Below, piece by piece: positions 1 to 10,531 of a stretch of DNA of 64,000 bases. The translations under genes were made by a program, and so were the position numbers. Numbering within the stretch: position 1 is the first letter of the stretch; every line of letters starts with the position of its first letter. The notes below the pieces were generated by a model, which worked only from the letters and a program-made list of their open reading frames with translations, ran no database searches and was not told the DNA's origin. Location: assembly GCA_022601335.1 (NCBI GenBank), contig JAJACV010000054.1, forward strand, positions 1 through 64,000. Direction: 5' to 3'. The stretch is from Chlamydiota bacterium (GTDB lineage: Bacteria; Chlamydiota; Chlamydiia; Chlamydiales; JAAZZY01).

Positions 1-708
1 AAGATAATTTCCTAACGCTTTGGGGCCCACTTGTTCTGTGTTATAATGCCCAAGAGCTAAGAAATTAATTTTTTCTTCGTGTGCAATGTCCCAAATAGGC
101 TCGTCAAATGATCCAGTAATATAACAATCCACTTTGGCTTCAACGGCTCTATGAATTTCCCTATGGGCGCCACCTGAAATAAGCGCTGCAGAGGAAACAT
201 TTGTTTTTCCTCCAAATGCTATGTGAGCTGACTGGCCATAATAAGTTTCCAATTTTTTTTGAAATTCCTCAATACTTTGAGAAGGAAAAGTGCCCTGAAC
301 TCCTAACGAAATCTCTCCTTGCTTAGGGCCAAAGGGCTTCAAATCTTTCCATCCAAGGTCCATTGCTGCTTTCCAGTTATTGCCTAAAGTCTGGTGACAA
401 TCTAAGGGTAGATGATAGGCTAAAAGAGATATTTGATGTTCAAGAAGTAATTTGATTTTATCCTTTTTAATTCCCGTTATGCACAAGCTGTCTTTCTCCC
501 AAAGAAGGCCATGATGTACTATAAGAACTTGCGCTTTCTCTACAATTGCAGCCTCAATTGTTTTTAAACTAGTAGAAACAGCTGTAACTATTTTTGTAAT
601 CGGCTCAATACTTCCCTCTACTTGTAGTCCATTTGGGCCAAAGTCATCAATTTTAGGGACCTTAAGTTCTTGATTTAAACAATCAATAATATCGTGTAGA
701 GTTGTCAT
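1..708 (-). CDS. Nif3-like dinuclear metal center protein (YbgI/NIF3 family), 3' part cut by window edge
   Basis: Reverse-strand reading from ATG at 708: MTTLHDIIDCLNQELKVPKIDDFGPNGLQVEG...VLIVHHGLLWE...LLAYHLPLDCHQTLGNN...; typical NIF3 motifs (GLQVEG, HHGLLW, YHxPLD). Not in the ORF track because it runs off the edge. Confidence 0.85.
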   Translation of the reverse strand, partial: MTTLHDIIDCLNQELKVPKIDDFGPNGLQVEGSIEPITKIVTAVSTSLKTIEAAIVEKAQVLIVHHGLLWEKDSLCITGIKKDKIKLLLEHQISLLAYHLPLDCHQTLGNNWKAAMDLGWKDLKPFGPKQGEISLGVQGTFPSQSIEEFQKKLETYYGQSAHIAFGGKTNVSSAALISGGAHREIHRAVEAKVDCYITGSFDEPIWDIAHEEKINFLALGHYNTEQVGPKALGNYL

Positions 709-766
709 AGAGAGTTGAATTTTTTTTTCAAATGCTTTAAACGCAATATAACTAGGAGAAAAAATT

Positions 767-1450
767 ATGTCTAATGATAAAGGTAAGCGGGCTGCTGGGT
801 ATAAAGCTGCGGAACTGATTCAACCGGGAATGCAGGTGGGCCTTGGAACCGGTTCAACGGCTTATTATTTTATCGAAAAACTTATTCAACGATGCAAAGA
901 AGGACTGAAAATATCAGGTATTGCAACTTCAAAAAAATCAAGTGATCAAGCAAAAGCTGGGGGCATTCCCTTAATTGACCCAAGTGAACTAGGTATTTTG
1001 GATATCGATATTGATGGGGCAGATGAAATAGATGTAAAAATGCAGATGATCAAAGGAGGAGGAGGAGCCCTATTTAGAGAGAAAATTATTGCCAATGCCG
1101 CCAAGGAGATGATCGTTGTAGTTGATGAAAGCAAACTTGTTAAGCGCCTTGGAAAACATCCTCTTCCCATCGAAATCTCTTCATTTGGTACCCCTTCTAT
1201 ACTAAAAAAACTTGAAAATCTAGGCGTAAAAGGCATATTACGAAAAAATAGTAGTGAACTCTATAAAACAGATAATGGGAATTATATTTTAGATGCAAAC
1301 CTTGAAAACTATTCAGGAGACTTAAAGCAGTTAGATTATAAAATACTAGCTGTGCCCGGCGTTATCGAATCTGGTTTTTTTTGGAATTTAGCTAAAAAGG
1401 TCATTATTGGATATGAAGAAGGTCATGCTGAGCTCAAGGATAATTTATGA
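767..1450 (+). CDS. rpiA: Ribose-5-phosphate isomerase A
   Basis: GLGTGSTAYYFIEKL, DIDGADEID, KGGGGALFREKI motifs. Confidence 0.95.
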   Translation: MSNDKGKRAAGYKAAELIQPGMQVGLGTGSTAYYFIEKLIQRCKEGLKISGIATSKKSSDQAKAGGIPLIDPSELGILDIDIDGADEIDVKMQMIKGGGGALFREKIIANAAKEMIVVVDESKLVKRLGKHPLPIEISSFGTPSILKKLENLGVKGILRKNSSELYKTDNGNYILDANLENYSGDLKQLDYKILAVPGVIESGFFWNLAKKVIIGYEEGHAELKDNL

Positions 1451-1860
1451 ACTCTCTTATTGAACTTTCATTAGATAAAATTTTACAAACTAGGTCGTAT
1501 ACAGTTGTTGTATTGAAAGCTCCTGAAATTAAATTCTCAATTTATATGGAGCCACATATAGGAGAGACCCTTCAAGCCTATTTCTCTCAAGAAAAATTTG
1601 AAAGACCTCAGACTTTTGATTTTTTAGAAAGAACTCTTCTTGGACTGGATATAGATATTGTAAGAGTTGTTCTCTATGATATTCAAGAAACAACCTTTTT
1701 TTCCAAAATTCTTTATCATCAAAAAGGCGAAAGTCTCAATCACTTAGTTGAAGTGGACAGTAGACCCTCTGATAGCTTGCTCATAGCTTTGAGGCACAAA
1801 GCTCCTATTTATTGTACTGAAGAAATGCTGCAAGCTGTTGTTCCTTTTGAAGATTCTTGA
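1447..1860 (+). CDS. Bifunctional nuclease-domain (BFN/DUF151) protein
   Basis: VDSRPSDSLLIALRHKAPIY motif of the DUF151 family; overlaps rpiA stop by 4 nt. Confidence 0.75.
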   Translation: MNSLIELSLDKILQTRSYTVVVLKAPEIKFSIYMEPHIGETLQAYFSQEKFERPQTFDFLERTLLGLDIDIVRVVLYDIQETTFFSKILYHQKGESLNHLVEVDSRPSDSLLIALRHKAPIYCTEEMLQAVVPFEDS

Positions 1861-1955
1861 TTTTTTCATTTTTTGAAATCTTAGCCTCCTTTAAGATATT
1901 AAAAATATTTTCACCTTTCTGCATTCTCATGCAAGGTTGAAAAAGGGAGAAGAAA

Positions 1956-2816
1956 TTGTCAACTCAACCCGTACGAAGTTTTGGAAGACAAAGCGCATGT
2001 TCAGAGATTCCTGTAGAATTGCCTACGAGTGGGTTCACTTTTGAAGCCCGCTATACCGATGAATCCACAACTCAAATTTCTTCAATCACAGCTATATTTA
2101 TTATCAATGAGTCTTCTAAATACCAATTAGATCTTATTGCTAAATCTTCTGCTTTAACTCGTCTCTCTTTCAGTTGGTTACTTAAAAATGAGCCTGTTTT
2201 CTCTAAACATGAAGAAGCTAGCTTATCTCTACTAGAAGTTAGGAAATATGAGAAAGAGCTTTCCCTTGAAGGTCAGCGACATTTTAAAGTTATTAAAATG
2301 CAAAACGATGTAACGATGCGCACACAAAAAAATTTTTATAAAAGTGCTGGAGCTATTGAATTAGATCACGAAAATAAGTTTATTTCAACTATTGCAGATC
2401 CTCAACTTGCTCTGCAGGACAAAAAAGTTAGGAAAGCCCATCTTGCAGATGCCGTTGTCAGCTCTGCTGACGCAAATGTTTACCTTGCATTTGTAACTGG
2501 TATGTCCCTCGATTGGAGTCGTAGTTATGTGTCGGACAAAGCCTTCGGATTATCTTCGCTTTATAAAGGTAAATTGACTGTTACGAAGGAAAAGGAACGC
2601 TTTTCATTTAATATTATTTACCATAAGCCTATAGACAGTGCTCCAGCTTCCGAAAAATACTTTTTTTCTAAGGTCTATGACAATGATACACCAAAAGAGT
2701 TGACCCTTGAGGAAGATACAAAAACTGAAAAAAAATTACAGGTGTCTCAGAAAAAATCACCACCTATTGGTTTAGGTCAGGGGCACTGGAAGGTTGTACA
2801 AAAAAAAGGAGATTAG
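1956..2816 (+). CDS. Hypothetical protein
   Basis: 286-aa ORF with TTG start and GGGAGA ribosome-binding site; no recognised domain. Confidence 0.65.
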   Translation: MSTQPVRSFGRQSACSEIPVELPTSGFTFEARYTDESTTQISSITAIFIINESSKYQLDLIAKSSALTRLSFSWLLKNEPVFSKHEEASLSLLEVRKYEKELSLEGQRHFKVIKMQNDVTMRTQKNFYKSAGAIELDHENKFISTIADPQLALQDKKVRKAHLADAVVSSADANVYLAFVTGMSLDWSRSYVSDKAFGLSSLYKGKLTVTKEKERFSFNIIYHKPIDSAPASEKYFFSKVYDNDTPKELTLEEDTKTEKKLQVSQKKSPPIGLGQGHWKVVQKKGD

Positions 2817-3136
2817 TAGCTCATATAAAACTTTTTCTTAGCAAGGCTTAAGATTGCGTCGATAGCTTCCTTAGCATCTTCACCCTCTGCTGTAATTTCA
2901 ATTTGAGTTCCTTTACTTGCAGCAAGCATTAAAATGCCAAGAATTGATTTGGCATTGACAACCATGTCATCTATTTTTAGAAAGATGTTGGCTGAAAATT
3001 GACTACTACATTTTACAAGTTCCGTTGAAGGGCGAGTATGAAGGCCTTTATCATTTTCAATGGTAAAGGAAGAGGTATGAGTATGGAGTGGATCAAGAGT
3101 TTTATTTTTTGATTGCAAAGGATCACAATGAAGCAT
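2813..3136 (-). CDS. ptsH: Phosphocarrier protein HPr
   Basis: GLHTRPS (active-site His) and NAKSILGILMLAASKGT (regulatory Ser region). Confidence 0.88.
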   Translation of the reverse strand: MLHCDPLQSKNKTLDPLHTHTSSFTIENDKGLHTRPSTELVKCSSQFSANIFLKIDDMVVNAKSILGILMLAASKGTQIEITAEGEDAKEAIDAILSLAKKKFYMSY

Positions 3137-3209
3137 AGTTCATCTCATTTGATGGTTATTTGGTACTTATAGGGATAAGGGAAGTCCCGCTTTTTTCGCA
3201 AAGGTTTTT

Positions 3210-5033
3210 TCAAATGCTTGATAATTTTTTAACTTTTTTTAGTTTTTCTACCAATTCTTTGAAGATGTTTAATGCCTTTTCAATAGGTTTAGTTGACTCC
3301 ATGTCGACACCGGCTACTCTCAAAAGCTCAAGAGGGTAACCATGGCCTCCTTGACTTAGGAATTTTAAGTAAGCTTCTTTAGCTCCAGGCTCCCCATCTA
3401 AAACCCGATAGGCTAAAGTAAGAGCTGCTGAAATCCCTGTAGCGTACTGATAGACATAAAAATTTGAGTAAAAATGGGGAACACGCGCCCACTCTATGGA
3501 TACTTCCTTGTCTAGAGTCATATGAGGCCCATAGTAGTCCTGATTGAGCTGGTAATAGTAGTCATTGATCATTGAGGCAGTAAGAGGATTATTAGCCTCT
3601 AAGCATTCATGAAGATGAAGCTCAAATTCAGCAAATAAAGTTTGCCGAAATAAAGTTCCTCGCATTTCCTCAATTCGTTCATGGAGTAAGTTAATCTGGT
3701 CTTCTTCTATTGTCTGTCGCTTTAACAGGTAGTCCATTAGAAGAGTTTCATTAAAAATAGAGGCAACTTCGGCTACAAAAATAGGGTAGTGAGAGTATTG
3801 ATAAGATTGATTCTTATGGCTGTAGAAGGTGTGCATACTATGGCCTGCTTCATGAGCTAAGGTAAACACGTCGTTTAGAGTGCCTTTATAATTTAAGAGA
3901 ATATAGGGGTGGCTATCATAGCAACCGGATGAATAAGCGCCTGAGCGTTTATGTTGGTTCTCATAAATATCTACCCAACCTTGTTCTGTTAAGCCCTTCG
4001 CAAGAGCTTGTTGGTACTCTTCGCCTAAAGGTGCCACGGATTCAATAACCCACTCAACAGCTTGTGTGTAGGGGATCTCTTTTGTCGCACTAGCGCAAAG
4101 AGGTACTTGTAAATCATAAAGATGGATTTCATCTAAACCAAGTAATTCTTTTCTAGCTAATGTGAAGTCATGAAGACTTTGAATATTTGCTCGAACAGTT
4201 TGAATTAAATTATGATAGGTTTTCGTAGGAATGTTTTTTGTATAAAGGGCGCTCATGAGGCAATTTTTATAACCTCTAGCCTTCATATCAAAGATATGTT
4301 GTCTTACATGACCTAAAAGAAGCTCTGAAAGCGTATTTTCAAACTTAAAAAAACTTTGATGCAATGCTTTGAAGGAGTTGGCTCTTAAAGTGCGGTCTTC
4401 ACTTCTTTGCATAAGCCTGTAACTACTATGAGTTAGCTCGTGGGATTTTCCTTTGGAATCTTTTACTTTTCCTAGATGCAGATCTACATTATTGAATAAA
4501 CTAAAGGTTTTTTGAGGAGTGCTAAGTGGTACCGTTGCTAACGAAATAAGTTCTTCTTTTTCAGAAGAAAGTGTAAACTCTTTTTTGTGCATAAGAGTTT
4601 TAAAGTAAAATGCATAATCTGCTAAAAGATCCTGTTTTAAAAAGGATTCAAAAACTTCCTGGGGAATGGCAATAAGCTCAGGCTCAATCCAAGATGAGTT
4701 CTGAAAGAAATCTTGGTACAGAACATTCACTTTTTGAAAATAATTTTTCCACTCGTTGCAATTTAAATTTTCATCATGCTTTAAAAAACCATAGGTATAG
4801 ATTTTTGAAATGTTACGATCTAGTTCCGTTGTTAAATCTAAGATTTCTTTGACATTCTCGATGCTGGAATGCAACGTTCCCTTATAACTTAATATTTTGT
4901 CCCATCTCTCTTTAGACGAGATGTTTAAAAAAGAGTTTAGGTGTTTTTCAAATTCAAAAGGGTTGCTATATAAAGAGCTCAAGTTCCATTGGTTTTCTGG
5001 TCGCTGTAGGTCTCTTGTTTGAGTCGCTTTCAT
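3210..5033 (-). CDS. pepF: Oligoendopeptidase F (M3 metallopeptidase)
   Basis: LAHEAGHSMHTFYS zinc motif, full-length 607 aa. Confidence 0.93.
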   Translation of the reverse strand: MKATQTRDLQRPENQWNLSSLYSNPFEFEKHLNSFLNISSKERWDKILSYKGTLHSSIENVKEILDLTTELDRNISKIYTYGFLKHDENLNCNEWKNYFQKVNVLYQDFFQNSSWIEPELIAIPQEVFESFLKQDLLADYAFYFKTLMHKKEFTLSSEKEELISLATVPLSTPQKTFSLFNNVDLHLGKVKDSKGKSHELTHSSYRLMQRSEDRTLRANSFKALHQSFFKFENTLSELLLGHVRQHIFDMKARGYKNCLMSALYTKNIPTKTYHNLIQTVRANIQSLHDFTLARKELLGLDEIHLYDLQVPLCASATKEIPYTQAVEWVIESVAPLGEEYQQALAKGLTEQGWVDIYENQHKRSGAYSSGCYDSHPYILLNYKGTLNDVFTLAHEAGHSMHTFYSHKNQSYQYSHYPIFVAEVASIFNETLLMDYLLKRQTIEEDQINLLHERIEEMRGTLFRQTLFAEFELHLHECLEANNPLTASMINDYYYQLNQDYYGPHMTLDKEVSIEWARVPHFYSNFYVYQYATGISAALTLAYRVLDGEPGAKEAYLKFLSQGGHGYPLELLRVAGVDMESTKPIEKALNIFKELVEKLKKVKKLSSI

Positions 5034-5077
5034 AAATGTTAAAATGCTTTCTTAAAATTTTTTTTAATAAATAATAT

Positions 5078-5104
5078 TTAGCAGTCTGACTTCAAGATTG
5101 CTAT
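5078..5104 (+). promoter_or_regulatory. CIRCE-like HrcA operator, divergent
   Basis: TTAGCAGTC-N9-GATTGCTAT versus consensus TTAGCACTC-N9-GAGTGCTAA, just upstream of groES. Confidence 0.75.
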
Positions 5105-5112
5105 TTTTAGTG

Positions 5113-5142
5113 TTGCGAAAAATAAATATCAAACCTTATAAT
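5113..5142 (+). promoter_or_regulatory. Sigma-66/sigma-70-type promoter of groES-groEL
   Basis: TTGCGA (5113-5118) - N18 - TATAAT (5137-5142). Confidence 0.65.
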
Positions 5143-5202
5143 GGATGTGAATTTCAAGGAAGTTAAAATTACTAAACCCTTTTTAAAATTGAAGGAGAAA
5201 CC

Positions 5203-5508
5203 ATGACCACGAAGGAAAAAGTTAAAGTCAAACCTTTAGCAGATAGAGTACTTGTTAAACACCAAGAGCCTGAAGCCACCTTAAAAGGTGGGATTATCTT
5301 GCCTGATTCTGCAAAGAAAAAGCCTGAAACAGCAGTTGTGATTGCTGTGGGCCCAGGAGCACAAGACAAAGAAGGCAAACTTCTTCCTCTCCCTGTGAAA
5401 GAAGGAGACGTTGTTCTTCTAGATAAATACGCAGGACAGCAAATTGAGCTTGATGGTGAAGAATATCAAATTCTTAAATCTGATGATATCATTGCTATCG
5501 TTGAATAA
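5203..5508 (+). CDS. groES: Co-chaperonin GroES
   Basis: VKPLADRVLVK...GGIILPDSAKKKP...; adjacent to groEL. Confidence 0.97.
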   Translation: MTTKEKVKVKPLADRVLVKHQEPEATLKGGIILPDSAKKKPETAVVIAVGPGAQDKEGKLLPLPVKEGDVVLLDKYAGQQIELDGEEYQILKSDDIIAIVE

Positions 5509-5538
5509 AATTATCAAAAAAAATTAGGGAGTTATTAA

Positions 5539-7170
<1,632 letters not shown>

Positions 7171-7195
7171 TAATTAGTCGATTCTATTCGCTTAT

Positions 7196-7234
7196 AAACC
7201 CTTGAAATCATAATTGGTTTCAAGGGTTTTTTTT
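7196..7234 (+). terminator. Rho-independent terminator after groEL
   Basis: AAACCCTTGAAAtcataattggTTTCAAGGGTTTTTTTT; overlaps the 3' end of convergent gloB. Confidence 0.88.
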
Positions 7235-8005
7235 GAATTGATCCTTTTTCTTTCTCAAAATTTTGAAAATTTCAGTGGGTGATACATCAGGAAGACCGAA
7301 TTTATTTTTCCAGTAAGGAAGGTCAGACCTAAGAAATGGATTTGATTTGATCTCATCGCCAAGAAGGGATGGGGTGGTCCATTTGTTTTGAGATCTTTGA
7401 AGCTTAATGTACTTGGCAAACTCAACTAGGCTTTGATTCTCAGGGTCAATAAAAAGAGCGAATTCAGCATTTTCTAAAGTGTATTCATGCCCAAAGTACA
7501 GTTGTGTATCTGGAGGTAAATCTCTGATCTTTCTGAGGGAACGCCACATCTCTTCAGCTGTGCCCTCAAGCAATTTTCCGCAACCTAAACTAAAAAGAAC
7601 GTCTCCACAAAACAAAGTATTATCTTGATAAAACCAATAAGCAATATCATTTTTGGAATGTCCAGGCACTTCTAAAACTTTTGCTTTATGAGAACCTAAC
7701 TCCAGTTGATCTAATTCAGACACTTGTTGATTAAGCTCTAGAATCTGCCCAGATTTGCTTTTCGGTCCTACAAGGATACAGCGCGTCTCTTCTTGTAGTT
7801 CAAGAGCACCGTTTATATGGTCTTTATGAAAGTGAGTGAGCCAAATCTGTTGAAGCTGAGTGGATTGCTTTTGTAACTCATTCAGTATAGGGCTCGCATC
7901 ACCGGGATCTATGACAATAGATTTTGAAGTTTCGGGGCATGAGACTAAATAAGAATAGTTGTCATCTAAAATGGGGATGGGTGTGACATGTAATTTATGG
8001 CTCAT
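7220..8005 (-). CDS. gloB: Hydroxyacylglutathione hydrolase-like metallo-beta-lactamase fold protein
   Basis: THFHKDHINGA, GHSKNDIAYWF, FCGDVLFSLGCGKLLEGT, FGHEYTLEN. Confidence 0.87.
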   Translation of the reverse strand: MSHKLHVTPIPILDDNYSYLVSCPETSKSIVIDPGDASPILNELQKQSTQLQQIWLTHFHKDHINGALELQEETRCILVGPKSKSGQILELNQQVSELDQLELGSHKAKVLEVPGHSKNDIAYWFYQDNTLFCGDVLFSLGCGKLLEGTAEEMWRSLRKIRDLPPDTQLYFGHEYTLENAEFALFIDPENQSLVEFAKYIKLQRSQNKWTTPSLLGDEIKSNPFLRSDLPYWKNKFGLPDVSPTEIFKILRKKKDQFKKNP

Positions 8006-8397
8006 ACAGTTTTTTTAACGCGGCCTCGTAAATTAGGACTTTGAGGTGTATTTAATCCGCTCTCCAGTCTTTTACGGATATTTGCAATGGCTCGGCTAAT
8101 TGGCGCCGCTTCTTTGCCTTCTGTAAAAAGAGTGAAACTTTCTTTTTTAATTTGTGTTCTATCAGAACTATGACGGTTAATCCAATATTGAATTTTTTCT
8201 TTTGTTTCTGAAATACGCTCCTGAGTTATTTTAGATTCAATTTGATCCAAGCGCTTTTCAAGTTTTTGTCTGATTTTAAGTGTTTTTTTGTCCATTTCTG
8301 CATACTTATGTTCATCAAGTCTTTTTTGCTTGATTTCAGTAAATTCGATCATAGGTAAGTCTTGTTGGGTGGGATTTATTTTCATTGAGAACTCCAT
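8002..8397 (-). CDS. Hypothetical coiled-coil protein, overlapping gloB start
   Basis: 131-aa charged ORF; 4-nt overlap with gloB suggests coupling. Confidence 0.55.
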   Translation of the reverse strand: MEFSMKINPTQQDLPMIEFTEIKQKRLDEHKYAEMDKKTLKIRQKLEKRLDQIESKITQERISETKEKIQYWINRHSSDRTQIKKESFTLFTEGKEAAPISRAIANIRKRLESGLNTPQSPNLRGRVKKTV

Positions 8398-8561
8398 AAT
8401 TTTTTGCGCCTGTATAGCAGAGGAGTTCTTTTTTTTAAATAAATCTCTAAAAAAAATAATAGTATCATTAAAAATAGCTCCTATCAGTGAGCAAAATTCA
8501 AATTGACTTGTTGAATAAAACAGTATACCCTGTCCTTCTTGTTCAAGTGAATGGAGCTGGT

Positions 8562-9836
8562 ATGAAAAGAAATGTGATTGAGGTTTTAGAAGAGAGAGGA
8601 TTTATTGAGAGTGTTACATCTCAGGATCTAAAAGAAAAGGCAAATGAAAAACTAAATCTCTATATAGGATTTGATCCAACAGCCGAAAGCTTACATGTTG
8701 GAAACTTAGTAGGTATCCTCGCTTTAGGATGGTTTCAAAAATTTGGTCATCAAGTTTTTGCCCTCGTGGGTGGAGCTACAGGATTAATAGGGGACCCTAC
8801 TGGAAAAAGTCTAGAGCGCCCTTATCTCAGTTCTGAAAAATTAGAACATAATCTCAAAGGGATTCAAAAGGATTTAGAAAAAATAATCGCTTTTGAACCC
8901 GATAATCCTGTGACTATTGTAAATAATGCTGATTGGTACTCAAAGATGGGTGCTCTGGAGTTTTTACGTGAAGTGGCTGCCTTTTATCGAGTGGGACCTT
9001 TACTCTCTCGTGATACCGTTAAAGAACGTCTCAAAACGCAAGAGGGAATGAGTGTTAAAGAGTTTTGTTACCCTCTGATTCAAGGATATGATTTTCTTCA
9101 ACTGTTTGATAAATATCAAATTTCATTGGAACTTGGAGGAGCTGATCAATGGACAAATATTACCTCTGGTATTGAATTAGTCAGAAAAAAAAGACAGAAA
9201 GAAGTTTATGGTCTAACCTTCCCTCTCTTGGTAAAAAGTGATGGAAAAAAATTTGGTAAGAGTGAGCAAGGAGCTGTGTGGCTTTCTAAAGAAAAACTTT
9301 CCCCATATGAATTTTATCAGTACTTCGTAAGGTCTGCTGATGAAGATGTAATTAACCTACTGAAAAAGCTTACTTTTATGGAAATGTCAGAGATAAATCG
9401 TCTCGAGCAATCAATGAAAAAAAGCGAGTATCAACCAAATACAATACAGAAAATTTTAGCTAAAGAAGTCACAACAATTGTTCATGGAAGTGAAGAGCTG
9501 AAAGTTGCACTCACGGTTACTGAAGGAATGAAACCTGGATCACAAACAAATCTGAACCTAAACCTTTTAAAAAACTTAGCTAACGAAGTCCCTTCTATTA
9601 CTTTGCCTAAAGATCAATTGTTGGGACAAAGCTTAGTAGAGCTTTTGTCACAAGCTAAAGTGCTAGCCAGCAAGGGCGAAGTGAGACGAATGATTCAAAA
9701 TGGGGGAGTCTATCTTAATAATGAACGTGTTAATGATGATAAGAAAACCATTTCAGAATCTGACTTAATTGATGGTGAGTGTCTTCTTTTTGCAATTGGC
9801 AAAAAGAAAAAAGTTCTTTTTTTCCTCGAGAAATAA
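8562..9836 (+). CDS. tyrS: Tyrosyl-tRNA synthetase
   Basis: GFDPTAESLHVGNLVG, KFGKSEQGAVWL (KMSKS-like); start set to ATG at 8562 (ORF opens at 8487) with GGAG upstream. Confidence 0.95.
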   Translation: MKRNVIEVLEERGFIESVTSQDLKEKANEKLNLYIGFDPTAESLHVGNLVGILALGWFQKFGHQVFALVGGATGLIGDPTGKSLERPYLSSEKLEHNLKGIQKDLEKIIAFEPDNPVTIVNNADWYSKMGALEFLREVAAFYRVGPLLSRDTVKERLKTQEGMSVKEFCYPLIQGYDFLQLFDKYQISLELGGADQWTNITSGIELVRKKRQKEVYGLTFPLLVKSDGKKFGKSEQGAVWLSKEKLSPYEFYQYFVRSADEDVINLLKKLTFMEMSEINRLEQSMKKSEYQPNTIQKILAKEVTTIVHGSEELKVALTVTEGMKPGSQTNLNLNLLKNLANEVPSITLPKDQLLGQSLVELLSQAKVLASKGEVRRMIQNGGVYLNNERVNDDKKTISESDLIDGECLLFAIGKKKKVLFFLEK

Positions 9837-9904
9837 AAAAAAAACGCATTTTTTTAAAAAAAAATCTTGAATCCAAACTAAATATCTTTATGATGGGCCA
9901 TTCT

Positions 9905-9925
9905 CTCTTTAAATGACTTAAAGAG
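9905..9925 (+). promoter_or_regulatory. Perfect 8-bp hairpin in the likely leader of the HU-like gene
   Basis: CTCTTTAA-ATGAC-TTAAAGAG. Confidence 0.35.
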
Positions 9926-10054
9926 GAAAATGTACCTAATAAAATGCTTGATAGAAATCAGCATTGGGAAGAGAATTAAAAATTATGATTACTCTTTTAG
10001 GGTACTAATAGTTTGTAAATTTTATTTATTTTTAAATTAAGGAGTCTCGAGGGT

Positions 10055-10372
10055 ATGACCACGATGGCTAATAAAGATACAAGTAAGACGATAACAAAAA
10101 AGAACTTGATTAATGGTATCTCGCAAGAAAAGGGAATTCATCCCAACGATGTGCGAAGTGTTATTCAAGCTTTTTTAGACAAAATGACAGATTGCCTTTC
10201 AGAAGGAGATCGCTTGGAGTTTAGAGACTTTGGTGTATTTGAAGTAGTACACAGAAAACAAAAAATTGGTAGAAACCCTAAAAATGCTTCTGTTCCAATT
10301 GTAATTCCTGCTAGAAAAGCAGTGAAATTTACTCCTGGAAAAAAGATGAAGAAGCAAATTGAAGGAGCCTAA
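10055..10372 (+). CDS. hup: HU/IHF family DNA-binding protein (start may be ATG at 10064)
   Basis: FRDFGVFEVVHRKQKIGRNPKN...IPARKAVKFTPGKKMKK. Confidence 0.92.
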   Translation: MTTMANKDTSKTITKKNLINGISQEKGIHPNDVRSVIQAFLDKMTDCLSEGDRLEFRDFGVFEVVHRKQKIGRNPKNASVPIVIPARKAVKFTPGKKMKKQIEGA

Positions 10373-10531
10373 TTTTTAATAAACGAGAGGTTCTGATGAA
10401 CGCTTTATAAATGAAGGTTGTCGTCGATCCTCCGCTATTTTAAATTTTGGTTGATTAAATACAAAGTCTGGTTTAAATAAGATCTTCCATTCAGAAATGG
10501 TATTCTGATAAAACAATATTGACTATTCATT

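Noticed and set aside
946-1236. Antisense 96-aa ORF inside rpiA
   Set aside because: Low-complexity Ser/Pro/Ile product fully inside a well supported gene; typical antisense shadow ORF.
8288-8506. 72-aa plus-strand ORF
   Set aside because: Hydrophobic reading opposite the coiled-coil gene and running into the tyrS region; no start context.
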